In this document: positions 45,298 to 55,118 of the stretch, one piece after another
Layout of the letters: every line of letters starts with the position of its first letter
Position numbering within the stretch: position 1 is the first letter of the stretch
Program-made: the position numbers and the translations under genes
The notes under the pieces: model-generated
Database searches by the model: none
Told to the model about the DNA's origin: nothing
Seen by the model: only the letters and a program-made list of their open reading frames with translations
From: JAKASV01 sp963754845
GTDB taxonomy: Bacteria > Babelota > Babeliae > Babelales > Vermiphilaceae
Assembly: GCA_963754845.1 (NCBI GenBank)
Contig: CAVWHE010000001.1
Span: 434,001 to 498,000, forward strand
Length of the DNA stretch: 64,000 nucleotides
Direction of reading: 5' to 3'

Positions 45298-45725
45298 GAA
45301 ACCCTCCACTTTTTGAATGAAAAACACCTCGGGCACGGTTGCACGAGGATATCCTTTGTACGCGTACCCAGAACAACAACCTCAGTCTATTAAAAAATAA
45401 TATTAAAAGTCAATCTTTTTATTAAAAAAAAACGCAAATTCGATAAATATGGAACAGGCCTCGACTGAGGCGGTCCTGAGAAAGCTGCCAGACACAAAAA
45501 CTATAGAACTCATTTTCTCGCAGGCCTCTTCAGGAAGGAACTCCGAAGGCTAACGCGTAAGTCCTGTATTGACAGAATTGTTCGACGGGGTTAAGACTTA
45601 GCTGTGTGGGGTCCTATATGAAGGGTGTATGGTGGCCAGTGGTGGCCGTGCCAAAGGAGTTACAAGGAGGTCTGTTAGATAGGCGGGGTTGTAGTGGTCA
45701 GTCTCCAAAGCAAGGAGTAGTCTTC
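45298..45725. other. 428-base intergenic region with promoter
   Basis: An AT-rich stretch (45385-45450) lies upstream of the chagasin-like gene and probably holds its promoter. Short GC-rich hairpins (for example GCCTCGACTGAGGC) follow. A promoter for the propeller gene at 45569-45597 is listed separately. No gene seen. Confidence 0.45.
45569..45597 (+). promoter_or_regulatory. promoter of the WCC-propeller gene
   Basis: TTGACA (45569-45574) and TAAGAC (45592-45597) are 17 bases apart. The -35 box is perfect. The gene starts at 45726, after a leader of about 120 bases. Confidence 0.55.
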
Positions 45726-47369
45726 ATGAAAATGGTTCCGGGTAAGTTTTTCAGCGCGCCTTCTTCTGTTCTCGTGCTTGGATTTTTCAGTTTCTTCCGA
45801 CTCATTCACGGCTCTTCTCCACAGGCGTGCGAAGAGCACGGAAAGTCAGCACTAAAGGCGCCCTGCCTTGCAGGGCAAGATATTTGCCTCTGCATGGAGC
45901 AGGGCACGCTTTTTGCAGCGTCTTCTGGTATAAAACACGGGGCGCAAATTAACTCAGTTTCATTTTGCTGCCAGCCGAATGCGTGTTTCTTGGCTGCCGG
46001 TGGTCTGCCGGCTGATATGGGTGTAACAACGCGCCTTTATTCAGTGACGAAACCTTTGTGTTCCCTCGTGGAAATGTACCAAAGTGCTGATATTGAAAAC
46101 GGTCGGCCAGCACTTCCTATTAGCACAACGTATAATCTCAACGCTAATTCCAGCGAAGCTGGCATAGTCAACGCCGTTGCCTGGTGTTGTGAGGGGAACA
46201 AGAAGTTTCTTGCCCTCGGTGGATACCAACTTTCGATTCCCGAACTTTCAGAGCCAGCCGACGTCATTGTTTACGACGTGCAAGATATTACCCCCACGGC
46301 CTTCCAAATAAGCTGCGTGGGCGGGTTTAATCATGGTGCAGCTGTCAACGCACTTTCGTGGCTTTGCAAATCGAGCTGCGGTCCTTGTTCTTCCATGGGT
46401 GATGATGCCGGGGGTTATTTGGCTATCGGCGGCGGATCGGGGTCTAACAACAGCAACATCCGTGTTCTTCATGTTGTTCCCCAGGAAACCTTCGATTCTC
46501 CTACATCGATGACGAAGTGCCAAATCCAATTCGCTGAGTGTGGAAGCGCCAGAACAGGCGTTGTTATCCGTGCACTTGATTGGTGCTGCAAGAGCGGCAG
46601 AATTCCTCTTTTGGCGGCGGCTGGAGGAGGCACTAAGCATGATCGCTCCCCACGACACGAACATGAATGGGACTTTGGGCCATGCGAAGATCCTAACGTC
46701 TTTGTTTATACCCTCAATTGTTCGGCACCCTTAGGGGGTCAACTGCTTATTCTCACAAACACGCGCTACGAAGGTGACGTCGTTAACGCACTTGCGTGGT
46801 GCTGCAATACCGAGCAGTGCTCGTCATTTCCTCTCCTTGCCGTTGGTGGGCAGGTTCCGCATGAGCACGATCATGAACGGGGCGCGGGATCTATTAAAGA
46901 CGAGGGCGAGCGCCATGCTCCGAAGAACGTCGTACTCTACTACCTCTCTTCCGCACACAAACTTCACGAGTTTGCCTTTGCAACGGTTGCCGACAACCAT
47001 CTCACAAGTATCCTGGCCCTCGGCTGGAATCCAACGTGCCCTTGCAACCTTCTTACCATTGCCGGTGGCTGCGTAGAATGCGATGGCAAGGAACGCCATA
47101 ACGTCATAGTATACAAGAAGGAAAAGGGTGAGCGTAAACTCAAAAAGGTGACGAGAGTCTTGTTTGATGAAACAGTTACCTCGCTTGCGTGGGGCATGAT
47201 GAGCGGCCGCTGCTCGTACCTTGCAGTCGGTGCCACTGGTGGCTCCTGTGATGACATTTACGGTTGCGGGGGATTCGAGCTCAATCTCTACAAGGCGGTC
47301 TTTTGCCGTCCTGACACTACACCAACCGATCCATGCATGAGATATCCGAAGGTAGCCGACATTCATTGA
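45726..47369 (+). CDS. secreted seven-blade WCC-type beta-propeller protein
   Basis: 547 residues from ATG 45726, with AAGGAG 9 bases upstream. A signal peptide covers about 1-32. Seven repeats follow, each with a core like VNALAWCC and, after a variable loop, a strand like FLAVGG: SVSFCCQ, AVAWCCE, ALSWLCK, ALDWCCK, ALAWCCN, ILALGWN and SLAWGMM. Loops are Cys- and His-rich. The pattern resembles WD40 blades with the W-C-C replacing the usual core. The large number of Cys residues in an exported protein suggests disulphides. Partner unknown. Paralogue of the propeller inside the beta-helix protein at 6837-9170. Confidence 0.78.
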   Translation: MKMVPGKFFSAPSSVLVLGFFSFFRLIHGSSPQACEEHGKSALKAPCLAGQDICLCMEQGTLFAASSGIKHGAQINSVSFCCQPNACFLAAGGLPADMGVTTRLYSVTKPLCSLVEMYQSADIENGRPALPISTTYNLNANSSEAGIVNAVAWCCEGNKKFLALGGYQLSIPELSEPADVIVYDVQDITPTAFQISCVGGFNHGAAVNALSWLCKSSCGPCSSMGDDAGGYLAIGGGSGSNNSNIRVLHVVPQETFDSPTSMTKCQIQFAECGSARTGVVIRALDWCCKSGRIPLLAAAGGGTKHDRSPRHEHEWDFGPCEDPNVFVYTLNCSAPLGGQLLILTNTRYEGDVVNALAWCCNTEQCSSFPLLAVGGQVPHEHDHERGAGSIKDEGERHAPKNVVLYYLSSAHKLHEFAFATVADNHLTSILALGWNPTCPCNLLTIAGGCVECDGKERHNVIVYKKEKGERKLKKVTRVLFDETVTSLAWGMMSGRCSYLAVGATGGSCDDIYGCGGFELNLYKAVFCRPDTTPTDPCMRYPKVADIH

Positions 47370-47468
47370 GCAGGATTTTAAGCATCGTTTGCGGCTAGTT
47401 CGACTAAGGGCTTATAACGCAGCCGTCGGTATACCACCGGCGGCTGCCCGTGTGCCAAAGGGGTGACA

Positions 47469-50400
47469 ATGGTCGTGGTCAATCGGAGGGCGAGTTTCTG
47501 GATCCTTCTTATCGTTGCGAGTGTTTTTGCATGTGCGCTTTCTCTGCGACATTTTTCACGCGTCTTTCCCATCATTGATCTTGACCTGCGAATGAATCGT
47601 CAGGAGGCACTTGAGCAATCGCGCGCCCTTGCCGTTCGTTATGGTCTTGGGCCACTCAACCCACGCTACGCTGCAACGTTTGCTGAAGATGGGCAAACGC
47701 AGGTGTACGTCGAACTTGAGGGCGGCGGAGCCAAAGCGCTTGATGCCATGGTTACCGGTAAGCTCTATGCCCCTTATACGTGGAAGGTGCGTCATTTTAA
47801 GGAATACGAAAAGCGTGAATTAACCGTGACCTTTAAGCCTGATGGTACGCCTTACGAATTTGTTGACTCATGTGCCGAGGATTTCCCCGGGCCAGCGCTT
47901 TCGCCCGAGGAAGCAGAACGCATCGCGCGTTCTCAGGCACACGACCACTGGGGCATACTCTTTGACGAGTACACGCGTATCGAAATGGCCCACGAAACGT
48001 GCCCGAACGGCCGCGTTGATCATACCTTTGTGTACGAGCGCCCAACCCCTACGATTAATAACGCTCGCTACCGACTTCGTCTTTCTGTTTGCGGTGATCG
48101 CTTCACGGGGCTCACCCATTTTGTACACATACCGCAGGAATTTATAAACCGTTACAAAAACATACGCTCGTCCAATAAAACGCTTGCGCATGCCGCCTCA
48201 GTTATTATTGTTATACTCTACGTTATGCTCATCGGCGGCATTGGCTTTTTCATGCTTTCAAAGCGCTCTATGCTTTCCTGGAAAGAGCCGATTTTTGTGG
48301 GCGTCGTTGCCGCCCTGTTGGCATTTCTGGCTGCAATTAACAACCTTGCGCTTTCCTGGGGCACCAGTTACATTACAACAATGTCGCCAGCGGTTTTCCT
48401 TTCCATGGATATTCTTGGCGCCCTCGTGCAGGCCTTTGCGGTTTTTGGATGCGCCGCCGTCATAGCCGCGATTGCAGAGGGTCTCACACGTGCTGCTTTT
48501 CCGAGAATGCCGCAGTTGTGGACACTCGGGCGTCTCGAGGTTGCTTCGTCACGCCAGGTAGCAGCATGCATAGTTCTTGCGTATCTTGCGGTACCGTTCT
48601 TCTTCGTGTATTTAGTTCTCTTTTATGCCGGTACGACGCATTACCTTGGATGGTGGACTCCTTCGTGGCTCCTTGTTGATCCCAACATACTTGCAACGTA
48701 CGCACCATGGTTGGGCGCCGTCTATCAGTCGCTGTCGGCTGGCTTTTTAGAAGAGTGCCTCTTTCGTGCGTTCCCCTTGGCTGCTGCCGCGCTCATGGGT
48801 ACCATCGTGGGTAAACGTAATTGGTGGATCACCGCGACATTTATCATCCAGGTCCTCGTTTTTGGTGCCGCACATGCTAACTATCCGGGTTTGCCGTCGT
48901 ACTCGCGTCTTGTCGAGCTTGTTCTTCCTTCATGTTTTTTTGGTCTCATGTATCTTCGTGGCGGTTTGCTGCCCGGCATTATAAGTCATTTTATCTATGA
49001 TCTTCTCTTCTTTTCGATGCCCCTTTTTGCCTCGTCGGCTCCCTACGCGTGGGTTAACAAGCTTCTCGTCATCGTCATCGGCACTATACCGCTTCTTGTC
49101 ATCCTTGTGCGGCGGCTTCAGCGTGGCTCGTTCGGCGATGTACCAGCACGGTTTTACAACGATGCTTGGCTTGCTCCCATGACGAAGTCACGAGCCCCTG
49201 TGGAACCGGTTGTCGAGCTTCCTGAAGATGTGCAAGCGCCTGTTCTTTCGTGGCGCCAATTGTACGCGATTTTGGCAGTTGGTGTGGCAGCGCTTTTTGT
49301 TTGGCTTGCGTGCACACACTTTGCAAGCGATGCACCCGCACTTACGATAACAAGAAGCCAGGCTGGCGAATATGCTCGGAAAGTACTCGAAGAGAAAGGA
49401 CATAGACTTGATTCTTCGTGGCTTGAATGTGCCACCATTACCTATTACGGCGGACCCATAGATCATTCAAGCGGCGGAGATCAACGTCGGTTCATCTGGA
49501 CCAAGGCGGGCCGCGAAGTTTATAAGAAACTTCTTGAAAATTACCTCGACCCCGCCCTCTGGCGCGTTAGTTTTATACGCACAAGCGGCTCACCTCAAGA
49601 ACGTGCTGAAAAATACGTCGTGGGCATTGCCAACAGGGGCGAAGTGCGTTACTACGCGCACAAAATTCCCGAGGATCGTCCCGGTATGAGTCTGACGCAG
49701 GACGAAGCCAAGCAGAAGGCATGCACGGCTTTGCAAGCTGTATATGGACGATCATGTTTGAGCCTTGAAAACATCGCGGCTACATCACTCAAAAAACCTA
49801 ACCGCCTCGATTGGTCCTTTACCTTTGCCGATCACGAGGCATACAAGCTTCCCGAAGGACAGGCGCGTGTTGACGTGATGATGTCTGGCGACGAATGTAC
49901 CTCATATGAGCGTTACATACATGTTCCGGAAGGGTGGGTGCGTGACGAGGCCACCAAGAATGCGTGGATAGGACTCACTGGATTCATCTGCATGAGTATA
50001 CTTGGGCTCTTGTGGTTGGCAGCTGCCATCCTCGTACTTGCACGTCCTACGTCATCTATCAAACTCAGAGCCGTGCTCAGCATGTGGGCAATCCTGTGCG
50101 TTGCATTTCTCATAGAAAAAATTAATTCCATCCCCTCTCTTATGACGTTGTGGATTAATGCGCACGATCCTTACGCTCAGCAGCTCTTTCGTATGATTAC
50201 TGGCACGGCCCTGGGAATCATAAGTACCACGGCCGTCGTTACGCTCTTTATCATCGTCGGTTGGTATGCCGTGCGCACAAGGAAGGCTTTCTCGCGTTCC
50301 AGCAGCGCGCTGGTGGGAGGCGTCCTCGGAATATGCTTTTGCGCGCTCGAGTCGCTTGTTATCTTGGTGTGGCATCCCAACGAGCCTCTCTGGGCTTCGT

Positions 50401-50897
50401 ACGGTGGCTTTGATGCCACCATACCAGCCCTCAATGTTGTTATTGATGTCCTCGTTCGTTACGCCCTCTCTACTTCTTTGTGCCTTCTCGTTCTGGCCCT
50501 CCTTGAGCATTGTTGCGCCGCAACCATTGTCGGGTGGCTTGGGAGGATGCTTCTTATTGTCATCATAGCTTTTGCAGTTACCGGTGCCAGCTTTTTTACG
50601 TCACTCTCTTACATCGTCGTTTATGCGCTCGTCCTCGGTTCCTTTGGCCTCCTTGTTTATAGCCTTTGTCGTCGTGAACTGCCAACAACGGTTCCATGGC
50701 TTGTGGCAACAGTTTTCATCCTCAAGAGCGTACAGCAAGGTTGTATGGGAGCATATCCGGGAGTCATGCTGGCACACGTGGTAACCGCGGTTGCCGTCGC
50801 TCTTGCCGCGTGGTGTTGGAACACCTGGCAGGTTGTTGCCTCGCGACCAGTGAAACTGCGCGACGGTGACGCAGAGGCTCGCGCAGAAGATTCCTAA
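47469..50897 (+). CDS. giant CPBP-family (CAAX-type) membrane protease-like protein
   Basis: 1142 residues from ATG 47469, just after AAAGGGG. The centre holds the CPBP/Abi signature: the EE-x3-R motif (GFLEECLFR, Glu428-Glu429), FGAAHANYPG, and GIISHFIYDLLFF. These are the metal-site residues of Rce1-like intramembrane proteases. Large soluble domains flank it, at about 35-235 and 610-830, with repeated helix starts (MNRQEALEQSRALAV, LTQDEAKQKACTALQ) that resemble PepSY modules. About seven more membrane segments lie at the C-terminus. Substrate unknown. Its last 4 bases overlap the end of convergent ychF. Confidence 0.85.
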   Translation: MVVVNRRASFWILLIVASVFACALSLRHFSRVFPIIDLDLRMNRQEALEQSRALAVRYGLGPLNPRYAATFAEDGQTQVYVELEGGGAKALDAMVTGKLYAPYTWKVRHFKEYEKRELTVTFKPDGTPYEFVDSCAEDFPGPALSPEEAERIARSQAHDHWGILFDEYTRIEMAHETCPNGRVDHTFVYERPTPTINNARYRLRLSVCGDRFTGLTHFVHIPQEFINRYKNIRSSNKTLAHAASVIIVILYVMLIGGIGFFMLSKRSMLSWKEPIFVGVVAALLAFLAAINNLALSWGTSYITTMSPAVFLSMDILGALVQAFAVFGCAAVIAAIAEGLTRAAFPRMPQLWTLGRLEVASSRQVAACIVLAYLAVPFFFVYLVLFYAGTTHYLGWWTPSWLLVDPNILATYAPWLGAVYQSLSAGFLEECLFRAFPLAAAALMGTIVGKRNWWITATFIIQVLVFGAAHANYPGLPSYSRLVELVLPSCFFGLMYLRGGLLPGIISHFIYDLLFFSMPLFASSAPYAWVNKLLVIVIGTIPLLVILVRRLQRGSFGDVPARFYNDAWLAPMTKSRAPVEPVVELPEDVQAPVLSWRQLYAILAVGVAALFVWLACTHFASDAPALTITRSQAGEYARKVLEEKGHRLDSSWLECATITYYGGPIDHSSGGDQRRFIWTKAGREVYKKLLENYLDPALWRVSFIRTSGSPQERAEKYVVGIANRGEVRYYAHKIPEDRPGMSLTQDEAKQKACTALQAVYGRSCLSLENIAATSLKKPNRLDWSFTFADHEAYKLPEGQARVDVMMSGDECTSYERYIHVPEGWVRDEATKNAWIGLTGFICMSILGLLWLAAAILVLARPTSSIKLRAVLSMWAILCVAFLIEKINSIPSLMTLWINAHDPYAQQLFRMITGTALGIISTTAVVTLFIIVGWYAVRTRKAFSRSSSALVGGVLGICFCALESLVILVWHPNEPLWASYGGFDATIPALNVVIDVLVRYALSTSLCLLVLALLEHCCAATIVGWLGRMLLIVIIAFAVTGASFFTSLSYIVVYALVLGSFGLLVYSLCRRELPTTVPWLVATVFILKSVQQGCMGAYPGVMLAHVVTAVAVALAAWCWNTWQVVASRPVKLRDGDAEARAEDS

Positions 50898-52000
50898 ACG
50901 TTGAAGCGGACGAGAGCAATGTCGCCGTCGCAGACAATGTAGTCCTGGCCCTCGCTTCGGATGCGACCCTGTGCTTTAACCTTTTGCTCGTCGCCAAGCT
51001 CGAAAATGTCGGAGGCATTGAAGATTTCAGCGCAAATGAAGCCGCGTTCAAGATCCGAGTGAATTTCTCCGGCAGCCGCACGTATGGTTGTTCCCTTGAT
51101 AATGGGCCATGCGTGTGCTTCCTTGGGGCCACAGGTGAAAAACGTGATGAGCCCGAGCTTTGCGTAAGTTTTTTTGATGATGGTGTCAAGTCCGCTTGTG
51201 GCGATGCCCAGAAGATCCATCATTTCACGCATCTGATCGGTCGGCAGTTGTGCAAGCTCGTATTCGGCTCTGACGCAGAGGGGAACGACTGTTTCGGGTC
51301 CGAAAAAGTCGACAAGGCTTTTGTAGTGGACATTTGATTCGTAGGTTTCGATGGCCGATTCAGAAATGTTTGCGACAACGAGAATTTTTTTGGCACACAA
51401 AAGTGTTCGTGATTCAGCATCGCCGCTTTTTTCAACAATGTCTTTGACGCGTGCATCGTCTCCGTCGTCAAGAGCTGCCCGAATTTTTTTAAGAAGTTCG
51501 TGCTCGTATTTGAGTTTTTTGAGCTCGGCGGCATTGCTCTCTGATTTGATTTTCTTTTCAAGCTTTGGCACGTGTTTGTCAAGCGATTCAAGGTCCTTGA
51601 GCATGAGTTCGGCAACAACGGTCTGATAATCGGCAAGGGGATCAACGTGCTGACTTGTGTGGATAACGTTGGGATCATCGAAGCATCGCAGCACATGAAT
51701 AATGAGGTCAACTTCGCGAATGTGACCCAGAAATTGGTTGCCAAGACCTTGTCCGGCCGCTGCACCTTTGACAAGACCGGCTATGTCGACAAAGGTCACT
51801 GTCGCAGGGATTATTTTTTTTGACTGATAAAGGGCGGCAAGGTTGTCGAGGCGCTCGTCGGGGACCTGCGTTATGGCAATGTGCGGATCAATGGTACAAA
51901 AGGGGTAATTTTCCGCCGGGACACTTGACTTGGTGAGAGCATTAAAAAGCGTCGATTTGCCGACGTTGGGCAAGCCAACAAGACCAGCCTTTATTCCCAT
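50894..52000 (-). CDS. ychF: redox-regulated ATPase YchF (OLA1-like)
   Basis: 368 residues. Obg-like G domain with GLPNVGKST and DIAGLVKGAAAGQGLGNQFL, a coiled-coil insert, and a C-terminal TGS domain (TCGPKEAHAWPIIKGTTIRAAAGEIHSD). YchF prefers ATP over GTP and binds ribosomes. Length is normal. Confidence 0.96.
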   Translation of the reverse strand: MGIKAGLVGLPNVGKSTLFNALTKSSVPAENYPFCTIDPHIAITQVPDERLDNLAALYQSKKIIPATVTFVDIAGLVKGAAAGQGLGNQFLGHIREVDLIIHVLRCFDDPNVIHTSQHVDPLADYQTVVAELMLKDLESLDKHVPKLEKKIKSESNAAELKKLKYEHELLKKIRAALDDGDDARVKDIVEKSGDAESRTLLCAKKILVVANISESAIETYESNVHYKSLVDFFGPETVVPLCVRAEYELAQLPTDQMREMMDLLGIATSGLDTIIKKTYAKLGLITFFTCGPKEAHAWPIIKGTTIRAAAGEIHSDLERGFICAEIFNASDIFELGDEQKVKAQGRIRSEGQDYIVCDGDIALVRFNV

Positions 52001-52429
52001 GTTTTCCGCATCCTTGAAAATTTAGAAAATTTAAGCACCGATGGTAACCCTGCCACGTGCCACGTGGATACATACTCAGTTCAAGTATGAAGGAAAAATG
52101 CCGTATGTTCAAAATTATGCGCGTGGTACCAGGCTCGACTGGATGGGACCCTGGGCAATCGCTGCCCTACGCGGACCGCGTCAACAGGCTGTTGGCGTTC
52201 ACCAACCCTCTGGGTGTCTCCAAGGGGAGTTGGACTACCGACCCTTGGTGCCGCCCGGCATGAGGGCCTTTCTTGATGATCTTTGATTCACGCTCCTTGA
52301 GATGAGACCACGTCCCTCAATGCCAACGTTACTGCAAAGCAACAAAAGACTATGTTTCAAAAATCATAAAATTGTACTATCATCGGTAGAGTAGGAGACA
52401 TTGAGGCACCGCTATCAAGAGAGGACGTC
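52001..52429. other. 429-base intergenic region with a diverged repeat copy
   Basis: 52135-52275 is a worn copy of the 61-64 kb repeat (listed separately). The last 100 bases are AT-rich and probably hold the promoter of the DJ-1 gene. An 81-codon open frame here is a by-product of the repeat. Confidence 0.5.
52135..52275 (+). repeat. diverged solo copy of the 61-64 kb repeat module
   Basis: Shares, in order, CAACAGGCTGTTGGCG, CTCTGGGTGTC, CCAAGGGGAGTTG, CTTGGTGCCGCCCG-CAT and AGGGC with the right-arm unit (for example 63220-63305). Spacing differs and several bases are changed. It is in the same orientation as the right arm. Confidence 0.65.
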
Positions 52430-52951
52430 GTGAATACAGCAGTCGTCTTTATCATCGCCAGCGAGGGATACCAGTCGATTGAGTACGCAACGCCCAAAAA
52501 AATCCTCGAGCAGGCTGGTTTCATGGTTGCGACGGCAAGTGATAAGCCCGTAACTGCCATTGCCGCTGATAAGTCTACGACGCGCGTCGATATGACCATC
52601 AATAACATTATTGTGGATCATTATGCTGCCGTCGTTTTCATTGGTGGTCCCGGGGCGCTCGAAAAGCTCGACAACAGCGTCAGTTACGACCTTGTCAAGG
52701 CTGCCCATCAGGCAAAGAAAATCATCGCCGCCATTTGCATAGCGCCGCGCATTTTTACAAAAACGGGTATTTTCAAGGGCAAGCGCGCGACCGGCTGGGA
52801 CGAAGATCACGAGCTTGCCGATCTTTTTGAGAATGCCGGCATGATATATGAGCGGCGGCCGGTTATTGTTGATGGGTCCCTCATAACCGCAACGGGTCCT
52901 GCAGCGGCGCACGAATTTGGTACCAAAATTGTTGAGAGATTGTCCCGTTAA
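52430..52951 (+). CDS. DJ-1/PfpI family protein, cytoplasmic
   Basis: 173 residues from GTG 52430, with GAGAGGA just upstream. The nucleophile-elbow Cys103 lies in AAICIAPRI and the partner Glu in IIASEGYQ. No signal peptide. Members act as deglycases, chaperones or redox sensors; the exact role cannot be read. A secreted paralogue follows and then enolase, all on the same strand. Confidence 0.88.
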   Translation: MNTAVVFIIASEGYQSIEYATPKKILEQAGFMVATASDKPVTAIAADKSTTRVDMTINNIIVDHYAAVVFIGGPGALEKLDNSVSYDLVKAAHQAKKIIAAICIAPRIFTKTGIFKGKRATGWDEDHELADLFENAGMIYERRPVIVDGSLITATGPAAAHEFGTKIVERLSR

Positions 52952-53004
52952 AGACGTGTTGTGCGTTTTTTTGTCGGTTCCCTCTTTTTATTGGGAGGAC
53001 GCTT

Positions 53005-53733
53005 ATGCGTAGTGTGAAGTTCTTGTTCATGTCGTTCCTGGCTGTGTTATTTTTTGCTAGTTACGTTTATGGGGATGCCACCACAAAAAAGGTTGCCGTC
53101 GTTATTGCACCACGTGGCTATCAGGCCATTGAGTACAATGCAGTAAAACAAGCACTCGTCGGTGGAGGATATGAGGTTACAACGGTCAGCGTTGGAAGAC
53201 ACGGCTTTGGTCCACGGCCCCATCAGAATCCCAACGGGCCCGCTACAGATGCCCAGCAGCAACTGCATGCCAATCATCCCCATCGACCAACGAGCAACCA
53301 GGCGGTAGCATCTGATGGCTCGACGACGACTATCGATCTCTTCGTAACCACACCCGAAGCTCTCGATGGATTTGATAGCCTAATTCTCATTGGCGGCGAG
53401 GGAGCGCGCTTCTTGGGCGTCTCGATAATCCAAAAGGCCATCAAGACCGCTTTCGAAGCCGGCAAGATCGTTGGGGCCATCTGCTACTCGCCGCGTATTT
53501 TGGCAAAAGCGGGTATCTTGAAAGACAAAAAGGCAACTGGTTGGGATGATGGCAGGCTGGGGAAGATATTTGAAAAATATGGAGCAACTTTTGTGATTGC
53601 TCCCGTTGTAGTTGACGGGAATGTTATAACGGCAAGTGGACCCGAAGCGGCTGCTGATTTTGGTACAGCAATAGTTGAAATGCTCAAGGGACAGCAACAA
53701 GCAGTGTTACAGCCGGTACAGCAACCGTTATAA
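53005..53733 (+). CDS. DJ-1/PfpI family protein, secreted paralogue
   Basis: 242 residues from ATG 53005, with GGGAGGA 5-6 bases upstream. Signal peptide at 1-23 (FLFMSFLAVLFFASYVYG). The domain matches the preceding gene (VVIAPRGYQAIEYN, GAICYSPRIL with Cys160, KKATGWDD). It has a 35-residue His/Pro/Gln-rich insertion after strand 2 and a Gln-rich tail. The Glu of the first protein (ASEGYQ) is Arg here (APRGYQ), so ordinary DJ-1 chemistry may be lost. The stop lies 7 bases before the enolase start. Confidence 0.85.
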   Translation: MRSVKFLFMSFLAVLFFASYVYGDATTKKVAVVIAPRGYQAIEYNAVKQALVGGGYEVTTVSVGRHGFGPRPHQNPNGPATDAQQQLHANHPHRPTSNQAVASDGSTTTIDLFVTTPEALDGFDSLILIGGEGARFLGVSIIQKAIKTAFEAGKIVGAICYSPRILAKAGILKDKKATGWDDGRLGKIFEKYGATFVIAPVVVDGNVITASGPEAAADFGTAIVEMLKGQQQAVLQPVQQPL

Positions 53734-53743
53734 GAGGCATAGT

Positions 53744-55000
53744 ATGCGTGTTACTCACATTGCGGGTCGCGAGGTCTTCAATTCGCGTGGACTACCGGCG
53801 CTTGAGTGCGAGATTATACTCGACTCCAGTATCGCCGTGAGAGCCGCGGTTCCCTCGGGAGCCTCACGGGGGATTTATGAAGCGAAGCCGCTCTATGATG
53901 GAGGGCAGCGTCTGGGAGGTTTCGGTCTTACCAAGGCGATCGGACACATAGAGCGCACACTGGGTCCTGAGATCGTGGGTCGTGAGCCCGACCTTGTGAG
54001 TATCGACGCGCGCATGCGTGAACTTGACGGAACGGCCGATAAATCATGCCTTGGTGCAAATACAATGTTGGCCGTAAGTAGTGCCGTTGCGAGGGCCCAG
54101 GCGACCGCGCTTGATATGCACCTCTATGAATTCATCGCCCACATCTGCAACTTTGACTCCATCACCGTACCGTACCCCATGTTCAATGTTATCAATGGTG
54201 GCGTGCATGCGGACAACCTCCTGGACATCCAGGAGGTTCTGCTTGTCCCCCTCGGCTTTGCTACGTATCGCCAGGCATGCGAGGCGGCGGCGACTGTCAA
54301 TTATGTCCTGGCCGACGTAGTGCGCGAACAGGGGTATCGTCTCTTTGTGGGCGATGAGGGAGGGTTTGCTCCCGACATCACCGACGTTCGTGAGGCTCTG
54401 GAATGTGTCATGGCCGCAATTATACGTGCCGGCTACAAAATCCAGGAGGACTTTGTGTTGGCACTTGATATTGCGGCCTCACAACTTTTTGATCAAGCAA
54501 CGCATCGTTATGTGGTTCAGGGAGAGGAACGTACTACACGCGAGCTCATCGATTACTACAAGGAACTTGCCTCCGAGTATCCCATCTTCTCTATTGAAGA
54601 CGGTCTTGCCGAGGGCGACCGGACCGGTTGGGTGTCACTTGCGCACGAGTGTGCTGATGACTTTCAAATTGCCGGTGACGACCTTTTTGCTAGTAGCCCA
54701 GAACGCATTCGTGAAGGGATAAAAGATCGCGTTGCCAGCGCGGCGGTTATTAAGCCCGATCAAATTGGCACTGTTTCGGAGGCCCTGGAATCGATCATGC
54801 TCTGCAAGAAGGAAGGGCTCAACACCATCGTGTCCCACCGCTCAGGGGAAACGGAAGATGTTTTTATTATCGATTTAGCAGTCGGCACCAGCTGCGGCCA
54901 ATTCAAGGCCGGAGGCATCATGCGCGGTGAGCGCACACTCAAATATAACCATCTTTTGCGCATCGAAGACAACCTCCATAGATCGCTCCTGCAGGCCTAA
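53744..55000 (+). CDS. eno: enolase
   Basis: 418 residues from ATG 53744, with AAGAGG 6 bases upstream; the longer frame starts inside the DJ-1 gene. Converts 2-phosphoglycerate to phosphoenolpyruvate. Active-site elements are present: VPSGASRG loop, NGGVHADN, QEVLLVP, GDEGGFAP, ALDIAAS, SIEDGLAEGD, AGDDLFAS, catalytic Lys in VIKPDQIGT, and VSHRSGETED. VPSGAS-T-G is usual, so the Arg is a variant. Close spacing to the DJ-1 genes suggests one transcript. Confidence 0.95.
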   Translation: MRVTHIAGREVFNSRGLPALECEIILDSSIAVRAAVPSGASRGIYEAKPLYDGGQRLGGFGLTKAIGHIERTLGPEIVGREPDLVSIDARMRELDGTADKSCLGANTMLAVSSAVARAQATALDMHLYEFIAHICNFDSITVPYPMFNVINGGVHADNLLDIQEVLLVPLGFATYRQACEAAATVNYVLADVVREQGYRLFVGDEGGFAPDITDVREALECVMAAIIRAGYKIQEDFVLALDIAASQLFDQATHRYVVQGEERTTRELIDYYKELASEYPIFSIEDGLAEGDRTGWVSLAHECADDFQIAGDDLFASSPERIREGIKDRVASAAVIKPDQIGTVSEALESIMLCKKEGLNTIVSHRSGETEDVFIIDLAVGTSCGQFKAGGIMRGERTLKYNHLLRIEDNLHRSLLQA

Positions 55001-55118
55001 GGACGCCCACGATGGGGATAGCAGAGGCTTCCCGTGATGCAAAGGCTTTTCGGATACATAACAGCACGCGTCCGGGATAGCCACAGGAAAGCACGCACAA
55101 CAGCGTACGGTTACGTGG

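Noticed and set aside
52041..52286. 81-codon frame downstream of ychF
   Set aside because: Explained by the diverged repeat copy at 52135-52275; no family features.
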